DNA of 64,000 nucleotides from positions 1,686,501 to 1,750,500 of the forward strand of contig NC_092576.1 in the NCBI RefSeq assembly GCF_037975245.1. Direction: 5' to 3'. The notes beneath the pieces were generated by a model, which was not told the origin of the DNA, ran no database searches, and saw nothing but the letters and a program-made list of their open reading frames with translations. A program made the position numbers and the translations under genes. Of the stretch, positions 9,505-21,709 are shown in pieces. Within the stretch, counting starts at the first letter, position 1, and each line of letters begins with the position of its first letter. Source of the stretch: Apostichopus japonicus. Lineage: Eukaryota > Echinodermata > Holothuroidea > Aspidochirotida > Stichopodidae.

Positions 9505-12500
9505 TTGGCAAATATACCTCCCAGATCGTCGAAAATAACACTTCCCAGACCTAATGAAAATCTTGCTAATCAGTTTGGTGATTTCTTTATAAACAAGGTA
9601 GCAGCTATTCGTGAGGAATATGATACTTGTGATGCCACGCCCAGTGTGGACATAATGGCAGACGATAGTATTTTTGGTGGTTGTCCTCTAGAATCTTTCT
9701 CTCCTGCCACCGAAGAAGAGGTACGGAAGCTAATTACAAGCTCCCCAACAAAGTCCTGCAGTTTGGATCCTATACATACCTGGCTATTGAAGCAATGTAT
9801 CGATGCACCCCTGCCAATTATAACCGCCATCATAAACCAATCACTCATTGAATCAAAGGTGCCGTCTTGATTTAAGAGTTCTATTGTTAAACCACTGCTC
9901 AAAAAGCCTGATATGAATAAAGAAGTGTTTAAAAACTACCGACCTGTATCAAATTTACCTTTTATATCCAAACTCGTAGAAAAAGTTGTTGCAATACGCC
10001 TTCAACATCACTGAAATGCCAATGCTTTGCATGTTAATATCCAATCTGCATATCGCCAGTACCATTCAACTGAGTCAGCTTTACTAAGAGTACATAACGA
10101 TATTGCTGCAGCTCTTGACAAGAGGTCCAAACAATGATGGTCATTTTGGACCTATCGGCAGCCTTCGATCTTAGTGATCATGATATCTTATTTAATCGTT
10201 TCCAACATACTTTTGGAATTGCGTCAAACTCATTAAAATGGTTTAAGTCCTATTTTAGGGACAGAGTGCAATGTATACAAATTGATGATGTTATATCTGA
10301 TGAGAAATAGCTAAGGTTTGGGGTACCACATGGATCTGTACTTGGTCCTTTGATATATTGTATGTTTACCCGTGCAGTTGGAGAAATAATTCAGCGCCAT
10401 AACATCAACCATCACTGTTATGCTGATGATACGCAATTGTATTTGAATTTTGGTGCCCTTGAGTCCCGGAATGAAGTATCATTAAAGCTCCAAGCATGCC
10501 TTTCAGATATAGACAGTTGGATGCGGGTTAATTGTATGAACTTAATCAGGACAAAACTGAGTTCATTGTATTTTCACCAAAATTTCAGGGTCATGCTATT
10601 CAAGACTTGTATATAAATATGGGACCTAACACCATATGTTCAGTTCCTAAAGTAAAGAATTTAGGTATATATCTTGGTCACAATCTTACCATGGATAATC
10701 AAGTTGACTCTATCTGTAAGTCCTGTTATTGGCAGATCCGAAATATTGGCAAAATTAGAAGGTATATCTCAGATGATGCGTGTAAGACTTTAATCCATGC
10801 CCTTGTGACATCAAAACTGGATTACTGCAATGCCCTGCTATATGGCCTGCCTCACAAGCTAACCGATCGCCTTCAGCGAGTTCAGAATCGCGCTGCACGT
10901 CTTGTCAGTCGCACTCGTAGACACGAGCATATTACACCTGTATTACGTGACTTACATTGGTTGCCTATTCATTGCAGGTTCAATTATTAGATTCTGTTAT
11001 ATACATATAAGTCACTTAATGGTTTAGCCCCTATCTACCTCTCTGAATTAATACATAAATACAAGCCTACTCGATCTCTACGCTCAGAATCCAAGTCCTT
11101 ACTTACCAAACCTGTCATTAAAATTTCTACATACGGAAACAGGCGTTTCGATTACTCATCTGCAGTGGCGTAGCCAGCGGGGGGGGGGGCAGGGGGCGGG
11201 AGCCCCCCAGTTGAAATGCTCGCCCCCCCCACTTGCCCCCAAATGGAATTATAAACTGAGAAAAAAAAAACTTGAATGCACACTAAATATGTTGCTGGGC
11301 CTATGTGCATATTACCATGGTTTTTATGCAATTTTTATTCTTTACCTTTACCTAATTCTCTATCTGCGAAATTGGGTGGCCAAAATAAAAATCACTTCCA
11401 TGGGAACATTGCCTTGAAAAAGAATTTGACCCAAGCAGCAGCGCAAAAAACGCCACTGTCTCTGTATTGTCAAATGTGGAAACGGGTTGGCAATTTAATT
11501 AAACAATCTCCGCGGCACTCACAAGCGGAGGCTACGTTCAGTTTATGTTCACATGGTTATCCCTGATCCCTGGATTGTGTTCCAAAATGATTCACACGTG
11601 AGTGACGTGTATGGCAGAATGAATATCACAGTATTTAGACACAATTTGCATTTTGACTGAAACTTACAACATGTTTTGCTACGCCTACGCGACCAATCGC
11701 GAGGTGTTTCTTGGGTTAGGTACATTCAACACAGAACAGCCTAGTAGTCTATATACGTTTGTGTTTCCGTAGTGAGCTCATAGGCCCGAGGTGACCAGAC
11801 GTCCCCGATTTTCGGGGACAGTCCCCGATTACAGTGTGCTGTCCCCGATGAACAAGTGTCCCCGAAAATGTCCCCGATTCGTCAAAATGTTCAGGAATTT
11901 CGAAAATATCCCACAGTATTAGTAAAATAATTGTAAAAACAAAATTTAGTCAAGTGTGCAGTCGCAGAACGGAACTTATAACCAGTATTTCAGGTGGGCC
12001 AGTGTAAAGTGGAAACACTGTTAAAAATATGCTAGATCGATCTAGCCTAGCACTCTTTCGACCGTATAAATGGCAACTATGGCGACACAACGACACTTAT
12101 AGTGTGAGCATGAGCAAATCACAAGCTCTCAAAGAACCACGTAAAGTAAGTGGATTTCATTTAAGAAAAAGCTACATTTTTGAAAATAAAATTGATTTAA
12201 AAAGTGCTTCAAAGTATCACCATTTTACATCGAAGCACCTTAGGCACTTGAAAATTTTCCAAAGGGAGACAGCCCCTCCCCTTAAACCCCTCCCCCATAT
12301 CAGTCACGCAATAAATGTCCCCGATTTCAGTCACGAAAATATGGACTGTCAGACAGTATTAGGGCGCGAAATTCGTCGAAAAGTTCGCAGACAGTCATCA
12401 GAATAGGCGAATTAACCTTCGCTAGACTGTTTGAGTGAGCCCTAGAAAGTGCAAAAGAAGGGCCCGGAGGGGGAATGATAACATCTTTTGTTGATTGGGG

Positions 12501-13298
12501 GGAGGGGGGTGGTTACACTCCCAGGCAAGTCAGATATCATGCTGATCATCTTTGAATACTGACAGAAAGAGCATAGTCTATTCAGATTTTTAAAGAGAAT
12601 TATCGATGACTTTTTCAGTGATCATCTGTTTTATCGTTAATAATACCTATGTGGAAATATCATGAAACGTCACTAGAGTGACCATCTGTACCCTACATTG
12701 CTGACACAATACCCGATTTGCCACAGTTTGTCATGCAAACTGTTTGGTATGTCTTTTGTACTAGCTTAGTCTGCCCCACAAATTAGACCCTTCGCCCCCC
12801 CCCCTTTGCCCCCCCCCCCCCAGATGGAAAAGTCTGGCTACGCCACTGCTCATCTGCGACAATATGGAACAGGTTATCGGAGGAAGCTAAGTGTGCCAAA
12901 AATATAGATGAATTTAAAATAACTAATCAAAACCTTTCTATTTAGATCTGCATTCCATTAATCGTGCTTTCTATACTATTTATATTGTCACATATTATTA
13001 CAACGCATCATTTTGCATTTATAGCGCTTTTAAAATTTAAATTTTACACATATTTATATATTTTAAATTTTAAGAATTTGTTTGTATAATTTTCGATTTC
13101 CCATTTGCAGTTTTTATTATACAATTTATTGTCAGATGGTATATAACAAATTTTCTACCCCCTTTTATACCTTACATGATCGATTTATATATTTGTATAT
13201 CATGTTTGTTTGTATTTTACAGACTGTAAAGCGCCTTTAAGAGCAATTTCTGATTGGATAAGGCACTATAGAATATTTGTAAAATAAATAAATAAATG
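9505..13298 (+). pseudogene. CR1/L2-like non-LTR retrotransposon fragment, copy 1
   Basis: A 5'-truncated element with no endonuclease domain. Reverse transcriptase blocks are recognisable: [24 protein letters not shown] (motif A), PHGSVLGP (motif B, normally PQGS), YADDTQLYL (motif C), and the carboxy-terminal HWLPIHCRFNY region typical of CR1/L2/Jockey-type elements. Stops interrupt it after KVPS, after QHH and after SDEK, plus a frameshift near 10535. The 3' end has AAGCGCC/GGCACT pairing arms and a TAAA repeat tail. A hAT element splits it at 11163-12848. Confidence 0.85.
11163..12848. mobile_element. hAT non-autonomous element inside the CR1 of unit 1
   Basis: The termini are CAGTGGCGTAGCCAG and its complement, with the 8-bp duplication CTCATCTG on both sides (11155-11162 and 12849-12856). 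The other units show the empty site. The 1,686-bp interior has G-rich and C-rich arms just inside each end and a run of TCCCCGA motifs at 11798-11880. A 125-codon frame at 12029-12406 has no hAT transposase features. It arrived after the CR1 and after unit duplication. Confidence 0.87.
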
Positions 13299-14482
13299 AT
13301 GCTCACAAACCTCCTTAAATTTTAGATATCATTGCTCAGAAATTTAGTTTGGAGAAATATATGGGCGTCTGCAAAACAAAACAAATCAGGGGACAAATAA
13401 TCCAATTAGACTTTTGTATATACGATGGGTTTGGGGTCCTATCCAGTAAACAATTATAGACTGCGGCAAATGCGATATCCGTCCAATATTTAAAAACTGT
13501 GGATAAATATAATAAATGAGAACTGCTGCATGTCATTTTCACAAAATTCTGCATTAAACTGCGCCAAAGTTTAATACAGGGGAATTAAAATGCAGCATTT
13601 GGTCAAGTCAAATTGGTGGGGACACGGTATATCATGTCCCCACCACTGACAAAGTTGGTGGGGACGCGTCCCGCTGTCCGCACCAGGATCTGCGCCCATG
13701 CCCAGTGAGGCCTTCATTTATAATTAATCTAACAAAGACTTATTTGACAGACATCAAAAGTGCCTGGAAATTACAATTCGAAGATTACAAACACGCTGTG
13801 AGACACCGTCTCTGTCAATGCGTTTCCTCGTAATTAGGAATAGTAGTGACACACAATGGTTTTATCACTACTACGAACAGTCCATAACCACCTACCCTGT
13901 TGATGTTTAGATGTGGTTGTTGCTTCATTTGTTTTGCGTGTGTTTGTGTGCTTTTCTATTCTGTAGGGATCGTTTTCTGCTCGTATTTCCGTTTTAGCTG
14001 TGATGTTTTGATTCTGATAGACTTGGGTCTCTTGATGTGAAGAAACCATTGAACTTTTGGTGTGAACTTTACTGTCACAGGTTAATTCCGAAAAGGGAAC
14101 GCAGTTTGAGGTTCCCCTTAGTCTTGTACATGTTATGGTCGAGTGCCTCTCACCAGCGCGTGACGTAATGCGGTCACTTCTTCTAAAAAGTGCGATTCTG
14201 CAAGTACCCATATCACAAAGTATTCTATACCTGCTTCGTCAAGTGCGAACTATATCATGTCCCTGTAGAGTCCATAATATATCTGGAGAAATATGTTAAG
14301 ACTGTATACTATATCTTACTCGCTGACAGTTATACCACACTGCAGAATAAAGCTTCCATGACAGTTATTTGGCTCTTAAGCAAACGTTACGGTTGACCGA
14401 ATTCAAACTGCACGCGATGACGTTTTTGGTTCCCCCCAAAAATAATGAAAAAGTGAAGGTAACAATAATGTCTCTGTTGCAG

Positions 14483-14677
14483 CTTTAACTCGGAACTAGT
14501 CTGTTAATGGTTTGACAAGATGATGGGTTACGGGAACTCTCGTTTCATATACTCGGTTTTGAGTGTTACTTCGTTCATGATATTGTGGTGTTTTTCAAGT
14601 CATCATTCTTGGATTAGTGTCGCGACCAAGCTGCAAAAATCAAACTGGCGGCAAAAAGCTCCTCGGCAAGGAACAGA
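14483..14677 (+). pseudogene. Possible 5' exon of sulfotransferase gene, copy 2 (stops)
   Basis: It is bounded by the same acceptor and GTAAGT donor as the other copies. The frame from ATG 14507 has TGA as third codon and a TAG at the Leu-Asp-(Lys) position. It shares these two lesions with unit 1 but not the third. Confidence 0.35.
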
Positions 14678-16021
14678 GTAAGTACAAGTTAGTATATCAT
14701 ACTTCAACGCTATCATTAAAAACAGAATATTCAAACATGGTAGACGAAATATGGTATCCATATACATGTGCAAATTTGATAACAAAATTGATTTGTTCCT
14801 TCAATTATTATTTTGCTAGCTGAAAACAAAATCCTACGGGATCGGGAGGGACCATATAGTAAGGTGTAGTATTTGCGGAAGTGCTAGGAATCAGTAGCAC
14901 ATCCTGCAAGATTTTCGATTGGTTCGATTTGCACCAAAATGTGCATGCATATACTTCTGCACTATTATCAGGTTTTATTCCCATGACAGAGTAATATGTT
15001 CCACTCGAAAATACAAAAAGAAAAACGTTTTAATGATAAAAAATGTTGCTCGCTATCAGGCTTCAAACTAGACATATATCTACTCCGGAAGTCCATATAG
15101 CCTTATGTAGAGAAACTATAAACAGAGTGACTAGCCGGCGTATGTGTTCACTCGCTCCATATATATACTGACAAATACTGTAAACGACAGTATATAGGCC
15201 TGGTCAAACTTATGTTCACGTCACGCCCTGCATTGTTCGCCATGCAGCTGTACTAGCTTTATATAAACCACGTATACCTGCATATACCGCAATGCTTAGC
15301 CTATGCGTCATCTACAAGCGATAACCATATCCAAACCTAGTCTGAGTCTTACCTATATCATGATCTTGTTGGTAGGCTAATTCTCGTCTTCCTAAACAAT
15401 TAAGCAATTCGCGAATATTGATCGTAAGTAGCCCATACAGCCAATTTTTACTCATGAAAATCGAAAGTTCTGTAAAATAATTGCACACATTTTACAAAAC
15501 ATAAGTGTACTGAACTTTTTCTTTTGCTCAACTGCTTACAGAGTGTATAGGTAAGATATTTGTAACGATTTACATACAAAACTTATTACATAGTATGATA
15601 GGTATATAGAGGTCATAATAAGTTGAGGAATTTGTCTTTTTTCTTAATAGGCTACTTTTTCTCGTGATTTCCCTTCTGCCATGCTACATCATATATCTAT
15701 CATACGCAAGGTTTCTAGATTAATTGTCAAGTTGTGGGTAAATGTCGCAATCTTCTGGTTACTGTATCCAACAATTATTTTGAACTGTGTATTACTTTGT
15801 CACCTTACTTAGTGACCTTTCGTCATTTCTTGCTTCGCACCAATATAGAGAACTGCTTTTCTCACCTTTATTTAACGCCTTAATGTTTGCAATCTAAAGA
15901 TATAATCAACTCTGTCTTATCAAGTCTGACAGTTTCTGTTTATTGCCTAACGTTACACTTCACGCATCACTGTGCAACAATTATATACCAGGTTAGCCTA
16001 TACAGGTGAAGGTGTCTTTAC

Positions 16022-16231
16022 TCATTGTTCAATTACGGGTTGTAGTGTAAGCGTGTAATCTGGTATTGTGAGTTTAAGATTTTTATCCAAGGCTTTCAAC
16101 ACACCCTGTACTGTTGCTACTGGCATAACCTTGTACGTGTGTGTTGACATGATACCCTGTTGTATCGTTTTGCGAAATGTAGGCCTCATATACTTTAGAC
16201 AGTGAGAGTCAACATCAAACATTCCCGCCAA
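16022..16231 (-). pseudogene. Minus-strand frame remnant (unit 2, shifted)
   Basis: Same locus as 3750-3938. A 2-bp deletion in the Thr-His-Thr region fuses the carboxy end to a different upstream frame, so the amino half differs from that in units 1 and 3. The carboxy 40 residues stay the same. Unrecognised. Confidence 0.25.
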
Positions 16232-17525
16232 AGTAGCCGCCTAAGCTGTCGACAATGGCTTTACCACATGACTTGATCGCATATAGACTATTGTGAACAC
16301 ATAGTTATTGTCGTACCGAATCCGCTTCCCGGTGGAAGAGGTACGTACAATGTACCTATACCTGCATGTTGGTATAAAGAACTGTAAGATAAACATTAAA
16401 TAATCTGACAGAGTATTTAATCTGCCATGAGAAATTATTCATTATTTGTTAAACCTGTTTAAATATATATATAAAGAAGGGAGAAACCACCAGACTGGGA
16501 AGAATTAGAAGACTATAACCAAACTGCAACATCTTCAAGTTTGTAAGATGATTAATTACAAACATGCATGGCCATCAGGAGAATATTAAAAATTTCTTTA
16601 AATTCCCACAAAATTACATCTAAATCCTCATGAAATCTAGAACAGTGTGCTGTTATGAGTGGGATATCACAAGTCTAAATTGTAAATTCGAATAGTTGCG
16701 TGTGTCAGCACGGTGTTTGAACCTAAAATCCAGATGAGGCATCCAAATACGTAACAGAGTGCATGTCTACTTGAAAGCGAAGTCAGAAACATGATACTGC
16801 CCAACCCCGCTTGCAAGAGCCGTGACATTTGGAAACGTCACATATTCCGTATGCTATCCGGCGGGTCCCTTAAGTACGTGGTTCAATGTGTGATTTCTGT
16901 GGTAATCGACTCTCTCCTCCATTAATTACATTGGGGCGCCCAGTTTCTGTTAATTGGAAGAGTAATATATTCAGCAACGTTAAATACATCAACCTTCGTT
17001 CAGTTTCGTGTCGGACTGAGTGTTTGAAAATAAACCGTTCATAACATTTGTTTTCAGTGGAAATTATCCTCAAACCCTCGAAAGTCCATGTTGGTTCTCG
17101 TTTACTCACAACGCTCTTACTTGATCAAAGCGAATATGGTTGCTTCTGGAAAACGGTTTTAGACTGATCATTTTGTAAGCTTGCTAAAGCGGTGCCGATT
17201 GATTCAGTATAGTTTTATCGGACTTGACTGTTCTTTCATACGAAAATCAAGTGACAGATCACCATGAAATAGCTAATGGATATGCAACAGTTGTCAACAA
17301 AGATCACGTGTCCAGGTTATTAGTTTTTCGTTTCGTGTTTGTTTAATTACAGACGTATTGAAATGCTTTTATACGATTGCTCTCCGTCAAACATATATAT
17401 ATATCTTGTAAACTAGAAAGCAATATTCTGCGAAAAATTAGTTTTTCTTATGATTATGCTGACTATGGCGACCTACTACACTACGCACACTCCACACACA
17501 AGGTACGTAACTGCGAATGTAGAAG

Positions 17526-17666
17526 AAGTGTTCACTAAATCACACATAGGCTGGTATTCTAACATACGACCGTACGGCGAGTTTGCCGAACAAATGCGGT
17601 TACCATCATGGGATTTAACAGTAGTTCCAATCACTGAAAATATAAAGAATGCCACTTCAACACATG
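17526..17666 (+). pseudogene. Short exon, copy 2 (frameshift, weakened donor)
   Basis: The GWYSNIRPYGEF block is kept. One A is missing from the AAAAA run after ATCACTG, which shifts the frame before the splice. The donor has become ATG|GTTAGC with about four bases lost. Splicing to the intact terminal exon in frame is not possible as it stands. Confidence 0.45.
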
Positions 17667-18311
17667 GTTAGCTATTGTTCAAAAGATTTGGTCTATAAAG
17701 GTAGCAGTTGGTCAAGGCGATGAATTCCGCATCGTTTGAGTTACATATATATTAGAAGGTACTTACGTATCCCAGCCTTCAGTACAATACGTAGCTATAT
17801 ACCTATGTTGGGCTTATTAATAGTAGTGTAGTAGTATGATGGTAATCAACATGTTGATGCAATTGTTGTCAATAAAGCTGAGCACGGAATGAAAATAGTC
17901 AATAAATAGCCACGGGTGCTGGACTGTGTAAAGATGGTAACTGTGCTGATCAATAGATATGTGCATAAAACATAGGGCCTGTTGAAACATGATCCTAACC
18001 CCCCCCCCCCCCAAGCGAACGGAATGTTTTTATATGAAAGTTTATATCATAGAATCGTGGTATACGTATTGCGCAATGCTTAACGTGACAAACAGCCAAA
18101 GCCTTTCTATATGTTTCTTGCTCCCCTTGGTCAAAATATTGAAAACATTAACGTCAAATGATACATTAACGCTGTAGGAATGTATATTTACCAAATTGTT
18201 TAGTGGACATAAGCTAAATATTTGGTATGTACGTACTACATCGATAAGAAAGTGCTAGTTTTGTATCCTGCTCTTCAACTATCGATTCAAAACTAATGCC
18301 CTGCTTCGACA

Positions 18312-18718
18312 GTAAAATAATCTTTCACAGCAGATAAACTTATATGTTACCACAAATATACTAATATGTTAAGACAGATCTACTAATCTCTTGCGGCAGA
18401 TTAACTAATCTGTTACGACAATACAATAGATGGTCGACAGATTAACTTATGAAAGATGAACTAATCTGTTATGACAGATTAAATAATCTGTTATGACAGA
18501 TTAAATATTCTGTTACAACAGGTTTACCAATATGCTAGTACAGAATGACTAAACTGATATGGCAGATTAATTTATCTGTTACGATATATGAAATTGATCT
18601 GTTATCTCTGATTAACTAGTCTTTTAAAATCAAATTAAATTATCTGTTACTGCTTATACAATAATCTTCTACGTCAGATTCATAAACTGTTATGAAACCT
18701 AAATAGAACGTTTTGACA
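18312..18718. repeat. Palindromic minisatellite, unit 2
   Basis: Same repeat family and position in the intron. It is shorter than in unit 1, with whole repeats missing near 18440. Confidence 0.72.
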
Positions 18719-18968
18719 TTTATATCGAAGGATTTGAAAAACAAGTTACAACATACTGATTTGTTCTCTATTTGTTTCTTTGACCAAAACTGGACCAACA
18801 TTATTTCTAATGGGCCAAACATTGTCGATGGCACGAATGTGCTTTCGTAGCATTGTAACCCATATTAAGTTACATTTAAACACACACCAACCCACCCCTC
18901 CCCCTCCTTTTTGGCCATTCACATGTACACCTGGTAGTACAAAATGAGTGTAATTGTTCTCTTTTCAG

Positions 18969-20031
18969 GATCGGTTCCTCTACCACCTCACCAAGTGACA
19001 TAGTCGAGGTGTCCGACGAACGTCGAACGTTTCTTGTCCAACTTTACGGTCCTTCAGGAACACCACTTCCAAACTTCTTCACCAAAGGAAAACCAGGCGG
19101 TCTTACACTACGTGATTACTCGAATGGCGTCGTTGTATTTGTTCACCACAACAAAGCAGCTGGAACCACAGTCAAAACTTGCATGAGGAGTATGCAGCAT
19201 AAAGGGATCATCGATGGACCAGAGCCATTTCTAGTACATGCTCCTGGAAGAATGGAGCTTCACTTACGAGCACGAAAGGGCAGAAAATACAAGCAAATGA
19301 AATATTTCATAGGTGGCTATTCGTTTGGAATGTGTGATTATTTTACAGATAACCGAAAATGTTCATATTTTACATTCATGAGAGATCCAATCGAACGAGT
19401 TATATCCTCATATTTCTATTGCCATCGTAACCGCGGGGACCAACTCTGTGGCCCTACGAGGGTGGATAAATTTACCCTGGAAGAATGGGCGATATACCAG
19501 GGTAGTTATTTCTTTTATCAACTTCTTATCCAGCCTGTATTTTGTTTAAATGATTGGCCTTTAAAAAAGGTTAGCACCAGTGATCAGTATATTTTAAAAG
19601 AGTTTCAAACCAATGTGACAAATGTGACCAATGTAAGACAATGCTGGTTCCGACAGAGACAATATTTTGCAAATGTTCTGACCTCTGCTGAACTAACAGT
19701 TTTGTTCGACTACATATCTGTTAACTTGGAAAACTGGTTTGCATTTATTGGGATGACTGAATATTTCAGTTCATCTTTGAAAATGCTTACACACATCTAC
19801 AACATACCGTTTGAGGATAAATGCGATCGGAAAACTAACGAAGGACGATACAAAACAGATTTAAACCAGGTAAATGATCATTCCTCCAACAAATCAGAAT
19901 TGAGAGATTCGTTGATGAGAAACCCACAAGTTATGGAGGCCTTAGAATTCGATATGTTGCTATACGATAAAGGGATGGAAATTTTTCAAATCGAGAAGAA
20001 GGTTTTTGTCCGAAGGGGTTCGAGAAATTAA
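18969..20031 (+). CDS. Sulfotransferase, terminal exon, copy 2
   Basis: The 353-residue frame is intact, with both PAPS-binding motifs (HHNKAAGTTVKT and RDPIERVISSYF). No in-frame ATG precedes the domain, which supports a start in an upstream exon. Differences from copy 1 include Val-Lys-Thr for Ile-Lys-Ser next to the phosphosulfate loop, Asn to Lys at 167 (which removes a sequon), and several changes in the last 60 residues. The short exon upstream is frameshifted and its donor damaged, so this copy may not yield a full protein. Confidence 0.78.
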
Positions 20032-21709
20032 AAGCGATTACTTGATAACAATTTAGTGAGAATTAAAATGATTCAAGAAATGTTGTACATTGACAGTCTT
20101 TCATTAAACTTAATAGACATGAAAATCACATCTGAACTTAAGACCGTAAACATTTATAGAAGGTATATGTCCCGGTAATATAAAATATAAACGAGTGTTT
20201 CAGAGTTCTTCAAAGTATTAATTCTTAATTCCGACAACTAGAGGTGTTAGTGAAAGTATTGGATTCAACTGTTGCTAATTCATTCTAAAAATATTTAAAT
20301 ACATGTAAATATATGCGACAATTCCAATATTTTCATATACATCGAAGTATGACATTCTTACACAACTTATAAAATTCTTCTTGGAATTATGCACGTTGTT
20401 ATACCTTAGGATGTTAAACTTCCAGTACATGGCTGTGTACATTATTGAAACTGAAGTTAAACATGTAAACAAGTACTCCGTCAACTTCAGGTAATACCGA
20501 TACTGATTTCACTGATGCGACAATATAAATAGTTTTCAGCCTTCCAACTTTGAGAGGAACAGAAGCTTAATTCTATGGAACTGAGTGTTGCATTTCTCAA
20601 TGACATACCAATTATACCATAAACTTTGTCTATCACAATAGCACATGGCAGACAAAAACCTTAAAATCATGGCATGATATTGCTCTAAATGTTTGACAAA
20701 CAAGCGAGCTGCAAACTTGTATGAAATTTGAACAAATAATCGTCATTTCATTTCTCTTCTTATGCTTGGCGAGATTTTTATTTCGTGTTGCCAGATAAAC
20801 AAAATGCTCGATTCTCTCTGATTATATTAATGTGAATTTCAAGCCTGTTAGTTTATATTGCAAGCTTGTGAACACTAAAGTAGGCAAAGAGGAAATAAAA
20901 ATTGATATTACAAACTTGTAAATAAATACTGAATTCTGTCATGTTATATTTTTTTGTAGTCTCAACTTAGCTTATCTAGTTGTTTCGTGTCACTATATAG
21001 TCCCGTTAAGAGCAAGTGTCACAACATGTAAGGTTATATTGACGTGAAAAGACTTCACAGCTGGGGAAGGGGGCAAATTCTCAATTCATTTGACATATTT
21101 ATGTCTGGGCATCAACTTTTAAAGAATAGTCCGAGGTGCATTTAGGATTTTATGAAGGAATATGTGTAAACATTGAGTCGTTTAGCATGATTGTTATGAA
21201 GGGAGGGTTAAGGTGATAAGGTCTCCCCAACCCTGGGGATGATGTTAGATGATGAAATGTGAGGCATAGTTAGATTATAAATTAGATACATAATGGAGTC
21301 TGAACGCAGAGTTGTGATAAGGAATATTTTGAACAACATTACAGCCTCGATCCACGTGTGATTACGCTTCAGCAAAATTTCCACTTTTATTAGAAATTTT
21401 GAAGATTGATGTCAACAGTCCGTCGAATTTCGTGACACCCACCAAAATAGCTGTTAAATTTTATGTTCTGTGGTACATAATGTAAATGAACATTATTTTT
21501 GCTATATTTTGCCAGCTTTATCTTTTCAATGCTACTATTGGACTTGATCTCCTCCCCATTTAACTCTTTTCTTCCTCCCCTTTCCTTCCCCTGATTCAAC
21601 CAGTCCATGCATCATGAATACAAGCTTGACAAGGACGAATCTTGACTTAATGACAAACGACTATGTGGGAAGCATCTGGCCGTTTTGGTCCTTTAAATAA
21701 CCCCAGTGA

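Larger units (their letters stand above)
1..13359 (+). repeat. Tandem unit 1 (type A body)
   Basis: First of six head-to-tail copies of a unit of about 10.6 kb. I place the boundary at the recurring TATGGGCGTCTGC motif. The copy is longer than the others because it carries two private insertions (327-1374 and 11163-12848); without them and their target duplications about 10,608 bp remain. It also lacks a segment of about 130 bp after position 4034 that units 2 to 5 keep. The true repeat phase is arbitrary, since the window opens inside the array. Confidence 0.93.
9398..13700. mobile_element. Array-borne hAT-like element, units 1/2 junction
   Basis: It starts CATGGGCGCAGATC and ends GATCTGCGCCCATG, a 14-bp perfect inverted repeat. 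It is flanked by CCCAGTGA on both sides (9390-9397 and 13701-13708), the 8-bp duplication typical of hAT elements. No hAT transposase is visible; the interior is a CR1-like fragment, itself split by another hAT element at 11163-12848. Without that insertion the element is about 2.6 kb. It recurs at the same place in every unit, so it was in the founder unit. Confidence 0.78.

Noticed and set aside
9570-9902. Minus-strand frame of 110 codons over the CR1 fragment, seen in all units
   Set aside because: It is the antisense shadow of the retrotransposon reading frame.
12029-12406. 125-codon frame inside the hAT element of unit 1
   Set aside because: No RVT, DDE or hAT dimerisation features; probably chance in a non-coding interior.
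16870-17109. 79-codon minus-strand frame in units 2 and 4
   Set aside because: Closed in A-type units by ordinary substitutions; composition is not protein-like.
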